From contig JAEYXZ010000029.1 in assembly GCA_023431045.1 (NCBI GenBank), positions 1 to 32,228 of the forward strand: 32,228 bases of DNA, read 5' to 3'. Below, piece after piece: positions 1 through 7,588 of this stretch. Within the stretch, counting starts at the first letter, position 1. Every line of letters starts with the position of its first letter. Position numbers and translations under genes: made by a program. The notes under the pieces are model-generated. The model saw only the letters and a list, made by a program, of their open reading frames with translations. It made no database searches and was not told the origin of the DNA. The DNA is from Bacillota bacterium (GTDB taxonomy: Bacteria > Bacillota_I > Bacilli_A > Acholeplasmatales > Acholeplasmataceae).

Positions 1-62
1 TGGCTGTCTATTCTAGACCCTATAGCTTTGCGTCATCAAGTTCCCCCGATTTTGCCGATACA
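1..62 (-). promoter_or_regulatory. c-di-GMP-I (GEMM-I) riboswitch aptamer, cut by the window edge
   Basis: Read on the minus strand from about 60 down to 1. It shows GGCAAA, then a hairpin AUCGGG-GGAA-CUUGAU closed by a GNRA tetraloop, then the core GACGCAAAGC. After that come UAUAGGG and a second hairpin GUCUA-GAA-UAGAC running into AGCCA. This order (GGCAAA, GNRA-capped P2, ACGCAAAGC, tetraloop receptor, P3, GCC) is the hallmark of GEMM-I RNAs. The 3' half of P1, expected as something like GCCGAUA to pair with UAUCGGC, lies beyond the window. By hand alignment the base matching ligand-contacting G20 is G, which favours c-di-GMP over cGAMP. The controlled gene is off the left edge. Confidence 0.82.
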
Positions 63-82
63 TTTATTAAAAAACTAGCAAT

Positions 83-111
83 ATTATATATGCATATATA
101 TATTATGTCAA
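83..111 (-). promoter_or_regulatory. Consensus sigma-A promoter for the riboswitch transcript
   Basis: On the minus strand TTGACA (111-106) and TATAAT (88-83) are separated by exactly 17 bases, a perfect match to the housekeeping promoter. Transcription should begin near 76, about 15 bases before the riboswitch. It lies just beyond the terminator of the GntR operon, so the riboswitch gene is a separate unit. Confidence 0.88.
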
Positions 112-122
112 CTGAAATGATT

Positions 123-151
123 AAAGAAAACACCTAAAGCATGTTAGGTGT
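123..151 (-). terminator. Rho-independent terminator of the GntR operon
   Basis: Inverted repeat CACCTAA / TTAGGTG (131-137 and 144-150) with a six-base loop. On the minus strand it is followed by a T-rich tail (TTTTCTTT), and it starts five bases after the stop codon of the last GntR gene. Confidence 0.85.
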
Positions 152-155
152 CTTG

Positions 156-905
156 TTATTCGACTTTTGTTTTGTACTGAAAGATGTAATTACTATTTAG
201 GTATCCTTCTGCAAATGTGCTTTGAACTCCATTGGCAGTAAATATTTTTTCAACCACACAAAAACCAGCAGTTCCACTTTTTTGATTTAAGAGATTATTA
301 ATATCATCTGGTAATCGAACCGACATGACATAGCGTTCAACAGGTGATACTTTAATATCATAATTTGTGATATGGTAATACGGTCTATGAATATTTTGTT
401 CAGAATTAGCATCTGGGAAGATACTCGCTAAATAGTACACACGATAGATTGCTTTAGGAATATTATCTCCATAATAAACACGATCTTGATAGAAAAGCTT
501 CGCTCCGATTGGGAATCCGGTTAACTCCTGTATAGCTTGATCACAGATGATGGTTTCAACTTTTAATGGATCAATATAAAGTTCTTGTCCGTGTGCATGG
601 ATAATATCTGCAACACTTGATAATGAATCGGTTGAAACCCAAACCAATTCTTTGTAAGATATTTGGTATTTACCCTTCTCATCAATTTCGTAATACCTTT
701 CATCAACTAAGCGACCAAAGGCATGAATGACAACTTCTTTACTAATGTCAAGTTCTTTGGCTAAAAGGGAAGGGTCTGTTAAATTAGAATCCGTTTGATG
801 TCTTAAGATGAGATTCTTAATTTGTGAGTATAGTTGTTCTTCAAAAGGTTCATGACTTCGACGATCAATGACGATCGGAGTTTGTCCAACTGTTATATTT
901 GTCAT
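156..905 (-). CDS. GntR-family (UTRA-type) regulator with divergent DNA-binding domain
   Basis: A 249-residue protein, second gene of a tandem regulator pair. The N-terminal ~80 residues keep the GntR layout (EEQLYSQIKNLIL helix, then a helix-turn-helix around LLAKELDISKEVVIHAFGRLVDE). The usual wing signature (GRGTF) is absent, replaced by DEKGKYQIS. Residues ~90-245 resemble a UTRA effector domain, including an ERYVMSVRLPDD stretch and a late beta-strand FAEGYLNSNY. The ATG is two bases past the TAG of the upstream regulator, so translation is probably coupled. The effector and target are unknown. The weak DNA-binding signature suggests it may act with its partner rather than alone. Confident as a GntR-like protein; its function is open. 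Confidence 0.72.
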   Translation of the reverse strand: MTNITVGQTPIVIDRRSHEPFEEQLYSQIKNLILRHQTDSNLTDPSLLAKELDISKEVVIHAFGRLVDERYYEIDEKGKYQISYKELVWVSTDSLSSVADIIHAHGQELYIDPLKVETIICDQAIQELTGFPIGAKLFYQDRVYYGDNIPKAIYRVYYLASIFPDANSEQNIHRPYYHITNYDIKVSPVERYVMSVRLPDDINNLLNQKSGTAGFCVVEKIFTANGVQSTFAEGYLNSNYIFQYKTKVE

Positions 906-907
906 CG

Positions 908-1618
908 CTACACCGCCTTTATCCGTAAGAAATCACCTGGATAGATGGTCTTAAAATATGCAGTTCCATTATCAATAACGGTTTGAATAATGGTTACTGG
1001 ATCATTGACTTCAATATCTAAAATATATGCTAAGTTTTCATCAGCATTGGCAGCATTTAACGTATGACTTTGATGGTAAATAACTTTAGGTAAGCGTTCA
1101 AGATAATATTGTCTAATGGTTTTCTTATTCTCGATAACATAGGTAATATCTTTTTCCATTGCCTCAGGCAATAAACCAATCATATAAGCGATTGGTATTT
1201 GATTGTTTAGGGCAACCCAAGTGACTTTTATATAGTGTTCCCCTTGTTTCTTACCCATCATACGATAAGCTGAATCGGTATAGTCAATCTTTTCAACACT
1301 TAAAAACTTATGATCAAATCCTCTAATTGCTGGATCAATTAAGTCAAGTGAATGAAATAGATCAACCTCATAAACCAATCGATGTGAGATAAATGTACCT
1401 CGTCCTTTAACACTAAAAACTAATCCTAATTTACGTAATTCACTATAAGCTCTTTTAACAACGAAACTTGATACATGATAAATTTCAGAAAATTGCTTTT
1501 CAGATGGTAGTTTGTCCATGTGCTTAATGGTACGATCGTTAAGTTTGTCTTGGACTTGATTAATAATTTGCTGATAGAGGGGAGTCCCTGCATATTTATT
1601 AATCGTAAAATAAATCAT
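908..1618 (-). CDS. GntR-family transcriptional regulator with UTRA domain
   Basis: A 236-residue protein, first gene of the pair. The N-terminal winged helix is canonical: PLYQQIINQVQDKL, then LPSEKQFSEIYHVSSFVVKRAYSELRKLGLV, then the wing KGRGTFIS at about residues 71-78. Residues ~85-235 form a UTRA-type ligand-binding domain (HutC subfamily). The start has an AAGAAGG ribosome site five bases upstream. A TATAAT lies about 46 bases ahead of the ATG, and an 11-base palindrome sits in the -35 zone, which suggests autoregulation. HutC-type regulators usually sense sugars or small metabolites; nothing nearby identifies the ligand, although ptsI is the next protein gene upstream. Confidence 0.82.
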   Translation of the reverse strand: MIYFTINKYAGTPLYQQIINQVQDKLNDRTIKHMDKLPSEKQFSEIYHVSSFVVKRAYSELRKLGLVFSVKGRGTFISHRLVYEVDLFHSLDLIDPAIRGFDHKFLSVEKIDYTDSAYRMMGKKQGEHYIKVTWVALNNQIPIAYMIGLLPEAMEKDITYVIENKKTIRQYYLERLPKVIYHQSHTLNAANADENLAYILDIEVNDPVTIIQTVIDNGTAYFKTIYPGDFLRIKAV

Positions 1619-1663
1619 ATGTGCCTTCTTTCTAATTCCATTCTACCATTACAACATTTTTTT

Positions 1664-1692
1664 ATTATAAATAAAACATTTATGTGACACAT
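1664..1692 (-). promoter_or_regulatory. Promoter and candidate operator of the GntR operon
   Basis: On the minus strand TATAAT lies at 1669-1664, but no good TTGACA stands 16-18 bases upstream. Instead a perfect palindrome ATGTG-A-CACAT covers 1682-1692, where the -35 would be. This fits a binding site for a dimeric regulator, most simply the adjacent GntR proteins. The rest of 1693-1819 shows only a 12-base palindrome GATAAATTTATC at 1735-1746 and no gene. Confidence 0.5.
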
Positions 1693-1819
1693 CATATAAT
1701 TAAAGACGTGACAGCAGTATCATGTTAAATGACTGATAAATTTATCGTTTTTCAATCTATGAAGTCTATGGTTTTATTGATGACTTGATTTTTTGTCTAT
1801 CTTGTGGTCAATAAATATG

Positions 1820-1872
1820 AAAAAAAGGTTTGATTTTTAGGCGAATTTTCATCGCAATGATCAACCCTTTTT
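1820..1872 (-). terminator. Terminator downstream of tRNA-Ser
   Basis: Read on the minus strand, AAAAAGG...TTGAT pairs with ATCAA...CCTTTTT (about 12 pairs with one mismatch) around a loop that contains a smaller GCGA/TCGC hairpin. It ends in a run of T. It begins about a dozen bases after the encoded CCA of tRNA-Ser and probably ends the jet-ptsI-tRNA transcript. Confidence 0.75.
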
Positions 1873-1883
1873 GGTTTATTATA

Positions 1884-1974
1884 TGGCGGAGTAAGAGGGA
1901 TTTGAACCCTCGCGCCGCGCTAACGACCTACAAGCTTTCCAAGCCTGCCTCTTCAGCCACTTGAGTATTACTCC
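1884..1974 (-). tRNA. tRNA-Ser (anticodon GGA)
   Basis: A 91-base class II tRNA. The seven-pair acceptor stem GGAGTAA/TTACTCC is followed by G and an encoded CCA. The anticodon stem CAGGC/GCTTG holds loop TTGGAAA with anticodon GGA, which reads UCC and UCU. The long variable arm typical of tRNA-Ser and the T-loop GGTTCAAATCC are present. Its 5' end lies only 12 bases after the ptsI stop codon, with a hairpin between, so it may be processed from the ptsI transcript; I see no consensus promoter in the gap. Confidence 0.96.
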
Positions 1975-1978
1975 AAAG

Positions 1979-2003
1979 CTAAGAAACTATACGAGTTTCT
2001 TAG
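1979..2003 (-). repeat. Nine-base-pair hairpin at the ptsI end, just upstream of tRNA-Ser
   Basis: CTAAGAAAC (1979-1987) and GTTTCTTAG (1995-2003) form a perfect 9-pair stem with a 7-base loop spanning the ptsI stop codon. No T-run follows, so it is not a classical terminator. It ends four bases before the mature 5' end of tRNA-Ser. Confidence 0.7.
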
Positions 2004-3699
2004 TAAATTGATGAATTTGTTCATAGACTTCCTGATTGGAAGTTAATGTTAATACTTGATCAGCAAGATTTTTTAAATCTTGATAACTTGCTTGACTTAA
2101 GACATACTTGATTTCTGCAATCGAATTAGCATTCATTGATAGTTCATCAATACCTAGTCCAACAAGGATCATTGCGGATTGAAGATGGGAAGCCATTTCA
2201 CCGCAGACGCTAACAATTATACCATGTTTATGAGATTCGTCAATCATCATTTTGATGGTTTTTAATACGACTGGATGATACGGTTGATAGAGGTATGCAA
2301 CATGGTCATTGGTACGGTCTGCTGCAAACAAATACTGAATCAAATCGTTAGTACCAATTGAGATGAAATCAACCTCTTTAGCAAACTCTGAAACAAAGAG
2401 TGCTGCAGAAGGAATTTCAATCATAATACCAACCTTTGGCATCTCAATTTTATAACCTTCTTTTTCAAGATCAGCTTTAGCTTCTAAAAGTAAAGATTTG
2501 GCTTGTCTAAACTCTTCTAGGGTTGCAATCATTGGAAACATCACTTGGATGTTATTGTGCTGATTGGCTTTTAAAATGGCACGAAGTTGGGTTTTAAATA
2601 AAGATGGATAAGAAAGTGAATAACGAATCGCGCGATTACCTAAAAACGGATTTAATTCGTTTCGATTATTCATATAACTTAAGTTCTTATCGCCCCCAAT
2701 ATCTAGGGTTCGGATAACGACATCACTTGATTTAAAACGATTAGCAACTGCATGATATAAATCATACAAATGTGCTTCTTTTGGAAATTCATTGGTTTGC
2801 ATATACTGGTTTTCAGTTCGAAGGAGTCCAACTCCTTCAGCACCTTGGCCAATTGCGTGATCTAAATCCTTTAAGTCACCGACATTGGCATAGACTTTTA
2901 CTCGATGGAAGTCACTTGTTTGAGCAAGTTGATGTTTAACCGATAGATAACGTCTTTTTTGATTTAAGAGTTCACTTTGCTTAATCTTATACTCGGTTAA
3001 TAAGGTAATATCAGGTTCTAAAATAACATCCCCTGTTTTACCATCAATAATTGCGAGTGCATTATCTGGAATGGTCTTAATATCAATACCAGATACAGCT
3101 GGAATTCCTAAGTGATTCGCAAGAATCGCTGAATGGGAGGTATTTGACCCGACCGCGGTGATAATTCCTTTAATATGCTTGGTATTTAGATTCATCGTTT
3201 GTGATGGCGTGAGTTCATCGGTGACTAAGATGACATCATCAAAAAACTCCATCTTATGTTCACTATCACCCGAAAGAATTCTGATTACTCTGCGATTAAC
3301 GTCTTTTAGATCATCAATTCTTTCACGAATATATAGATTATCTGATACCGCAAATAAATCCATCATTTCAGACATTGCTAAACGGAATGCGAATGCAGCA
3401 TTAAAACCTTTATCACGGACTTTATGGTGAGCACTTTCTAGGACTGATGGGTCTGTAAGCATCATTGCTTGTGCAGCAAAAATCATCGCTTGGTCTTCAC
3501 CAACTTTATCCTTGGATTGTGCTACCAATGTATTTAATTCATCTTTAGCTTTAAGGAGCGCTTCATCCAGTCGATTCAGTTCATAGTCAACACCTTTTCC
3601 TTCTTTTTCAAGGACGATGGTATCAACTTCATGAAGATGATGGATGTGTGCTATTGCTACCCCATTGGAAATAGGGAGCCCTTTTTTCTTTTCAAACAT
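1987..3699 (-). CDS. ptsI: Phosphoenolpyruvate-protein phosphotransferase (PTS Enzyme I)
   Basis: A cytoplasmic protein that takes phosphate from PEP and passes it to HPr, starting the sugar phosphotransferase relay. Its 570 residues are the normal full length. The phosphorylated His is H189 in the motif TSHSAILA. The PEP-binding C-terminal barrel shows LLRTENQYM, RTLDIGGDK, NPFLGNRAIR, the MIEIPSAA and IGTNDLIQY blocks, and the catalytic Cys in SVCGEMAS. Residues before the active His read GSN where most Enzymes I have GGR. The gene starts six bases after the jetC stop codon, so it is probably co-transcribed with the SMC-like operon, in the slot where a Wadjet operon would carry jetD. No ptsH is nearby; the EIIA/EIIB pair at 13.7-14.5 kb is a possible downstream client. 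Confidence 0.95.
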   Translation of the reverse strand: MFEKKKGLPISNGVAIAHIHHLHEVDTIVLEKEGKGVDYELNRLDEALLKAKDELNTLVAQSKDKVGEDQAMIFAAQAMMLTDPSVLESAHHKVRDKGFNAAFAFRLAMSEMMDLFAVSDNLYIRERIDDLKDVNRRVIRILSGDSEHKMEFFDDVILVTDELTPSQTMNLNTKHIKGIITAVGSNTSHSAILANHLGIPAVSGIDIKTIPDNALAIIDGKTGDVILEPDITLLTEYKIKQSELLNQKRRYLSVKHQLAQTSDFHRVKVYANVGDLKDLDHAIGQGAEGVGLLRTENQYMQTNEFPKEAHLYDLYHAVANRFKSSDVVIRTLDIGGDKNLSYMNNRNELNPFLGNRAIRYSLSYPSLFKTQLRAILKANQHNNIQVMFPMIATLEEFRQAKSLLLEAKADLEKEGYKIEMPKVGIMIEIPSAALFVSEFAKEVDFISIGTNDLIQYLFAADRTNDHVAYLYQPYHPVVLKTIKMMIDESHKHGIIVSVCGEMASHLQSAMILVGLGIDELSMNANSIAEIKYVLSQASYQDLKNLADQVLTLTSNQEVYEQIHQFTKKLV

Positions 3700-3705
3700 A
3701 AGGGT

Positions 3706-6700
3706 TTAGTATCCTTCCCGCTTAAATGCCTCTACAATCGCGAAATCATTATCTTTAACAATGGCTAAACTGGTTGTTACATAGTTAATAATGTTTGAAA
3801 CTCTTTGTGGCGGAACTGCGATAAAGAGTTGAATTGATAATGAGTTATAGAACTTCATCATCGCGTCAATTCTTGATTCATCCATGTTATTAAATGCTTC
3901 ATCAAATAAGACAATACAGCCAGAATCAATCCGTTTATTCTTGGTTAATAACTGTTGGAATGATGCCGCAATAACGATATAGAATGGAACTTGGGTTTCT
4001 CCCCCTGATTTTTCTTTTGAAACTTTAGAGAAGTAAGATTTATTTCCATTTTCTGATGTGACTTCGATATCATAACTCATATAATATCTGTAATCCAAGA
4101 ATTGCAGTGCAAACTTATCATTTTCCGGATCAAAAGATGCAATTTTATTAAATAATTCCATTAAAATGATTTCATTTTTCTTTGATAAGTTTTCTGTGAA
4201 TAAAGTATGGTTTAAAACGGTATCACTATTCATAATGATATCGTAATAAAGCTTGAATTCTGGATTTTCTGATGGTTTTGTTACAAGTTGATAACTATCA
4301 CTACCAAAGGTTTTACCGGTTAATGCGATATTTAAATCTTCGATTTCTTGTTGAGCAGATTCTATGGATGCTCTTAACTTATTGACAAATTCTTCTCTAA
4401 ATGAAATTTCTGATGCACGTCTTAAATCGATGGCTTCTTGTTCATATTTCATCAAGTTATTATCCCTAATTAAGTTAGCTTCTTTTTCAAACTCGATGAG
4501 TTCCTTAATATCTGGTGCTGCACCAAAATGATAATTCATGATGTAGGCTCTCATGAGATTTACAACTTCATTTTCAGCTTTCGCATTTTGGGTTGAAATT
4601 GAGATATTAGATTGAGCTAAATCCTTAGAGATTAAGTCATAGTTTTCATCGAAGCGTTGTTTTAATGCGCTGAATTGAACATGAGCGGTATTCAGCAACA
4701 TTGGTTGTTTTTGTTGCCACTCTTTACTTTCTTCTAAATACTCATCAAGAGCCGATTTTGCATCATCAATTTGTTCTAGAATACGAGTTTTTTCACTTCT
4801 TGCATCGGCCATCTTATCACTTAAACGGTCATAATCAAGTCTGAGTTGTTTCTTCTTGTTGCGTTCATCTTCGAGTTGATTTTCAAGTTCAGTGAATTTA
4901 GGATTGGCAGCAAGGGATGCAACTTTTTCTTCAAGTTCAATATAGTCTTTACGCGTTTGTTTGATTAGATCAAAGTATCTAATTTGATTTTGACCTAAGA
5001 TGTTTGCAAGTTTAGACTGTTGCAATAATCTTAACATTTGATTATTTTTATCAATTAAAGCCTGGATCTTTGATAATCCTTTTTCTTGTTCATCAATCAA
5101 TTTTTCATCAAGTGTGACTTGCATTGAAGTTGCACTTTGACCGATATATGGTACATCATAAATTCTTGGATTGATTTGTCTAGCTGTGTAATTAGAATAA
5201 GTCATTGCTGTTTTAGTAATTGAGCGTGAATAATTCTTTAAATCCGCTAAGTTTTCAACACAAATCGTATGACCTAAAATCATATTGGCATAGCTTTTAG
5301 CATATGGGTGATCGGTTTGAATCTTTGATGCAAGTGAGTTTTCTTGATGTTAGCTATACTCACCAATTTTAGCCGTATTAACAAGACCAACACCATAAAT
5401 ACCAAATTCATTTTTAACGCGATCATAAACTTCTAGCGCATCATTAAAATAGAGTGGGTCAATAATTAAGTCAAAGCGTTGGGTACTTAAGTAACCTTCA
5501 AGGGCATTTCGCCATGCTTCATCCTTAACTTCAATAAGTTCACAGAATGGTCTCACGCGAACTTCCTTTTTGTAATAACGTGTGAGTTCATCATTAATGG
5601 AATCAATTAATGCTTGAACATTTCTAGGGTAAGTCTTAACATTACGTTTTAAAGCATTTAATCGATTGGTGGTATTTCTTAATTCTTCTGATAAAACATA
5701 TCTTTCTTTATCTAGATTTGATTTTTCAACTTGTAAAGCTGAAAAATATCCACCGGTTGCAGATACTGCTTGTTCTAAATAGTTACCTAAATCGGCAACA
5801 TTGATATTTTCTTCATTCGAATTATAGTACTTAATTAAGGCTTGTAAGGCAGTATTTGGATTGAGTTCTACAAACTGTTTTAATAAATCAATTTCACGTC
5901 TTAGTGAATCTTTTAAGTCACTGACGATTTGCTTTTGTTCAGCGTATTGTTGACCCTTTTTGGTGAGTTGATCATTATAGTTTGCAAGGGTTCTGCCAAT
6001 ATCATTATTTTGTCTTGCTGTTTCAAGTTCGAGAATCGCTTGATCATTTTCTTCCATCTCATGATCGAGCTGTTCTTTTTCATGCTTTAATGACTCATAT
6101 CTTAAATTAACTTTATCAAGTAGTTCCTGCGATTCATCAAGAAACTTCTCACGCTTTTCAATAAAGCTTAATTTATCGATGATTTCATTGATCTTGATTT
6201 GTTCAAGATTTTGATTAAGGCTTTCACCTAAATTGATAATTTTAGATAGTTTTTCAAGTTTTTCACGGTCTAGGCGAATTTGACCTTCAACCCGTTTTAA
6301 TTGAGTGACGTTATTTTTAAGGGATGCAATATCAATTGGATCATCATCCAGTAAAAACTCAAAGACAAACGCTTGTAAGTCAATCGGTCTAAATGCGAGT
6401 GCTTTTGGCAGGATTCTTGCATACTTTTTCGCATCCAGTCCAAAATATTTCGCTAAGTTATCGCGATACTCTTTTTGGGTATTAAATGGATTTAATTCTA
6501 AACCAAGGGTTTTCATGTAAGCCTTCATCGACTTATAATCTCTTGGTTGTTTTTGTTCAATAAACATTGCATCATGGATGCTTAAATTATCAAATTGATA
6601 AAATCTTTCTTTTAAAACACCTAGTTTAGGTAGTTCTAAAATACATCCGATGACACCAAATTCATCATGTTGTTCATCATAAAACTCTAATGCGACGTGA

Positions 6701-6972
6701 GTTATTACATCTCCGTTACGTAAGAATTCTTTATTCTCAGCACCAATACGTCCACGAATATAACCTTCAAGTGAACGTCTTGCTTCATCGGTTGCAGCAA
6801 TGTTAAATTTAACACCACTACGCCCACCAACAAGTAAGTATTGTAGCGCATCAAGTAAGGTTGATTTACCACTACCGTTTTCACCAGAGATTAAGGTGTT
6901 ATCCTTAATGAAGATGGTTTGGTTGGAGAATAAGTGCCAGTTAACGAGTTTAATCTTCGTCAGTCTCTTCAT
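3706..6972 (-). pseudogene. jetC: JetC/MksB-like SMC ATPase interrupted by an in-frame TAA
   Basis: An open frame of 1088 codons broken only at codon 541 (TAA, 5352-5350). The N-terminal part (540 residues) has Walker A GENGSGKST near residue 32, a long coiled coil (~210-340) and a hinge-like segment. After the stop, 22 further coding codons (SLASKIQTDHPYAKSYAN and neighbours) lead without frameshift into the 525-residue C-terminal part. That part holds the second coiled coil, the ABC signature KSGGETQ and Walker B CIVLFDEAFNNMD. Both halves of the composite ATPase site are therefore intact but on separate reading frames. The ATG at 5283 has no ribosome-binding site, so efficient restart is doubtful. 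The start overlaps jetB by 23 bases. It resembles JetC of Wadjet defence systems and MksB condensins. Confidence 0.85.
5350..5352 (-). other. In-frame TAA splitting jetC
   Basis: Codon 541 of the jetC frame reads TAA between AGC and CAT. One base change from CAA, AAA or GAA would produce it. The frame is otherwise continuous on both sides, so this is a nonsense substitution, not an indel. Confidence 0.88.
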
Positions 6973-7588
6973 CTTTTTCTCCTCCTTCTACGTATTGGTC
7001 TAAATGGTCTAGTATATCTTTGATCGAATCAACATTGACAACAAATAAAACAGTCGGATAAATCTTGATTCTTGCATCATCATGTAGGTGACGATCCATA
7101 TAATCAATGATGTTATAGTTTCTCAATAATTGAAGAGATGGTTTTAATTTATCCTTGGTCATTCTCTTATTATCGAGATATCCAATTCTTGATAACTCAT
7201 TATGAATATCAGATAAGAATATTTCAACATTTTCATCCAGTGTCACAACATCCATTTTTTGTTGATAAATCATTCTTACAACTAGAAGTAAAATACTTTC
7301 TTCCTTCTTTAATCGCAAGTGATTAAAGACGGATTCATTTTTAATATAGACGACTTCTTCGTGACGTTGAATCAGTAATTCAAAATCAGCTAAAGCAAAA
7401 TAAGCTTCAAAGACTTCCTTATATGCCAAGATAAAACGATAATCATTGGCATCAGCAATCTTTTTACGAGTAATGTAATTCACTTGGAAAAGTTTATTGA
7501 CAATGCGAGAAAAGGTGCTTTTTTCAGCTTCTTTTAAAACGCTTAGTTCTTCATTTAATTGTTTTAAAGCTTGTTGTTTACCAATCAT
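6950..7588 (-). CDS. jetB: JetB/MksE-like condensin accessory protein (DUF4194-like)
   Basis: A 212-residue, mostly helical protein without catalytic motifs. It fits the winged-helix KITE subunit (MksE/JetB) that binds the kleisin MksF/JetA and the SMC ATPase MksB/JetC. Recognisable stretches are the middle FELLIQRHEEVVYIKN and the RMIYQQKM region, followed by a second winged-helix-like part ending in YPTVLFVVN. The C-terminus is acidic (EGGEKDEETDED). Its ATG overlaps the jetA TGA in an ATGA, and its own end overlaps the jetC start by 23 bases, so the three subunits are translationally coupled. The assignment rests on size, gene order and general resemblance. Confidence 0.78.
   Translation of the reverse strand: MIGKQQALKQLNEELSVLKEAEKSTFSRIVNKLFQVNYITRKKIADANDYRFILAYKEVFEAYFALADFELLIQRHEEVVYIKNESVFNHLRLKKEESILLLVVRMIYQQKMDVVTLDENVEIFLSDIHNELSRIGYLDNKRMTKDKLKPSLQLLRNYNIIDYMDRHLHDDARIKIYPTVLFVVNVDSIKDILDHLDQYVEGGEKDEETDED

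Noticed and set aside
1735..1746. GATAAATTTATC palindrome followed by T as a terminator
   Set aside because: It has no loop and no gene ends nearby on the plus strand; it is probably AT-rich chance symmetry.
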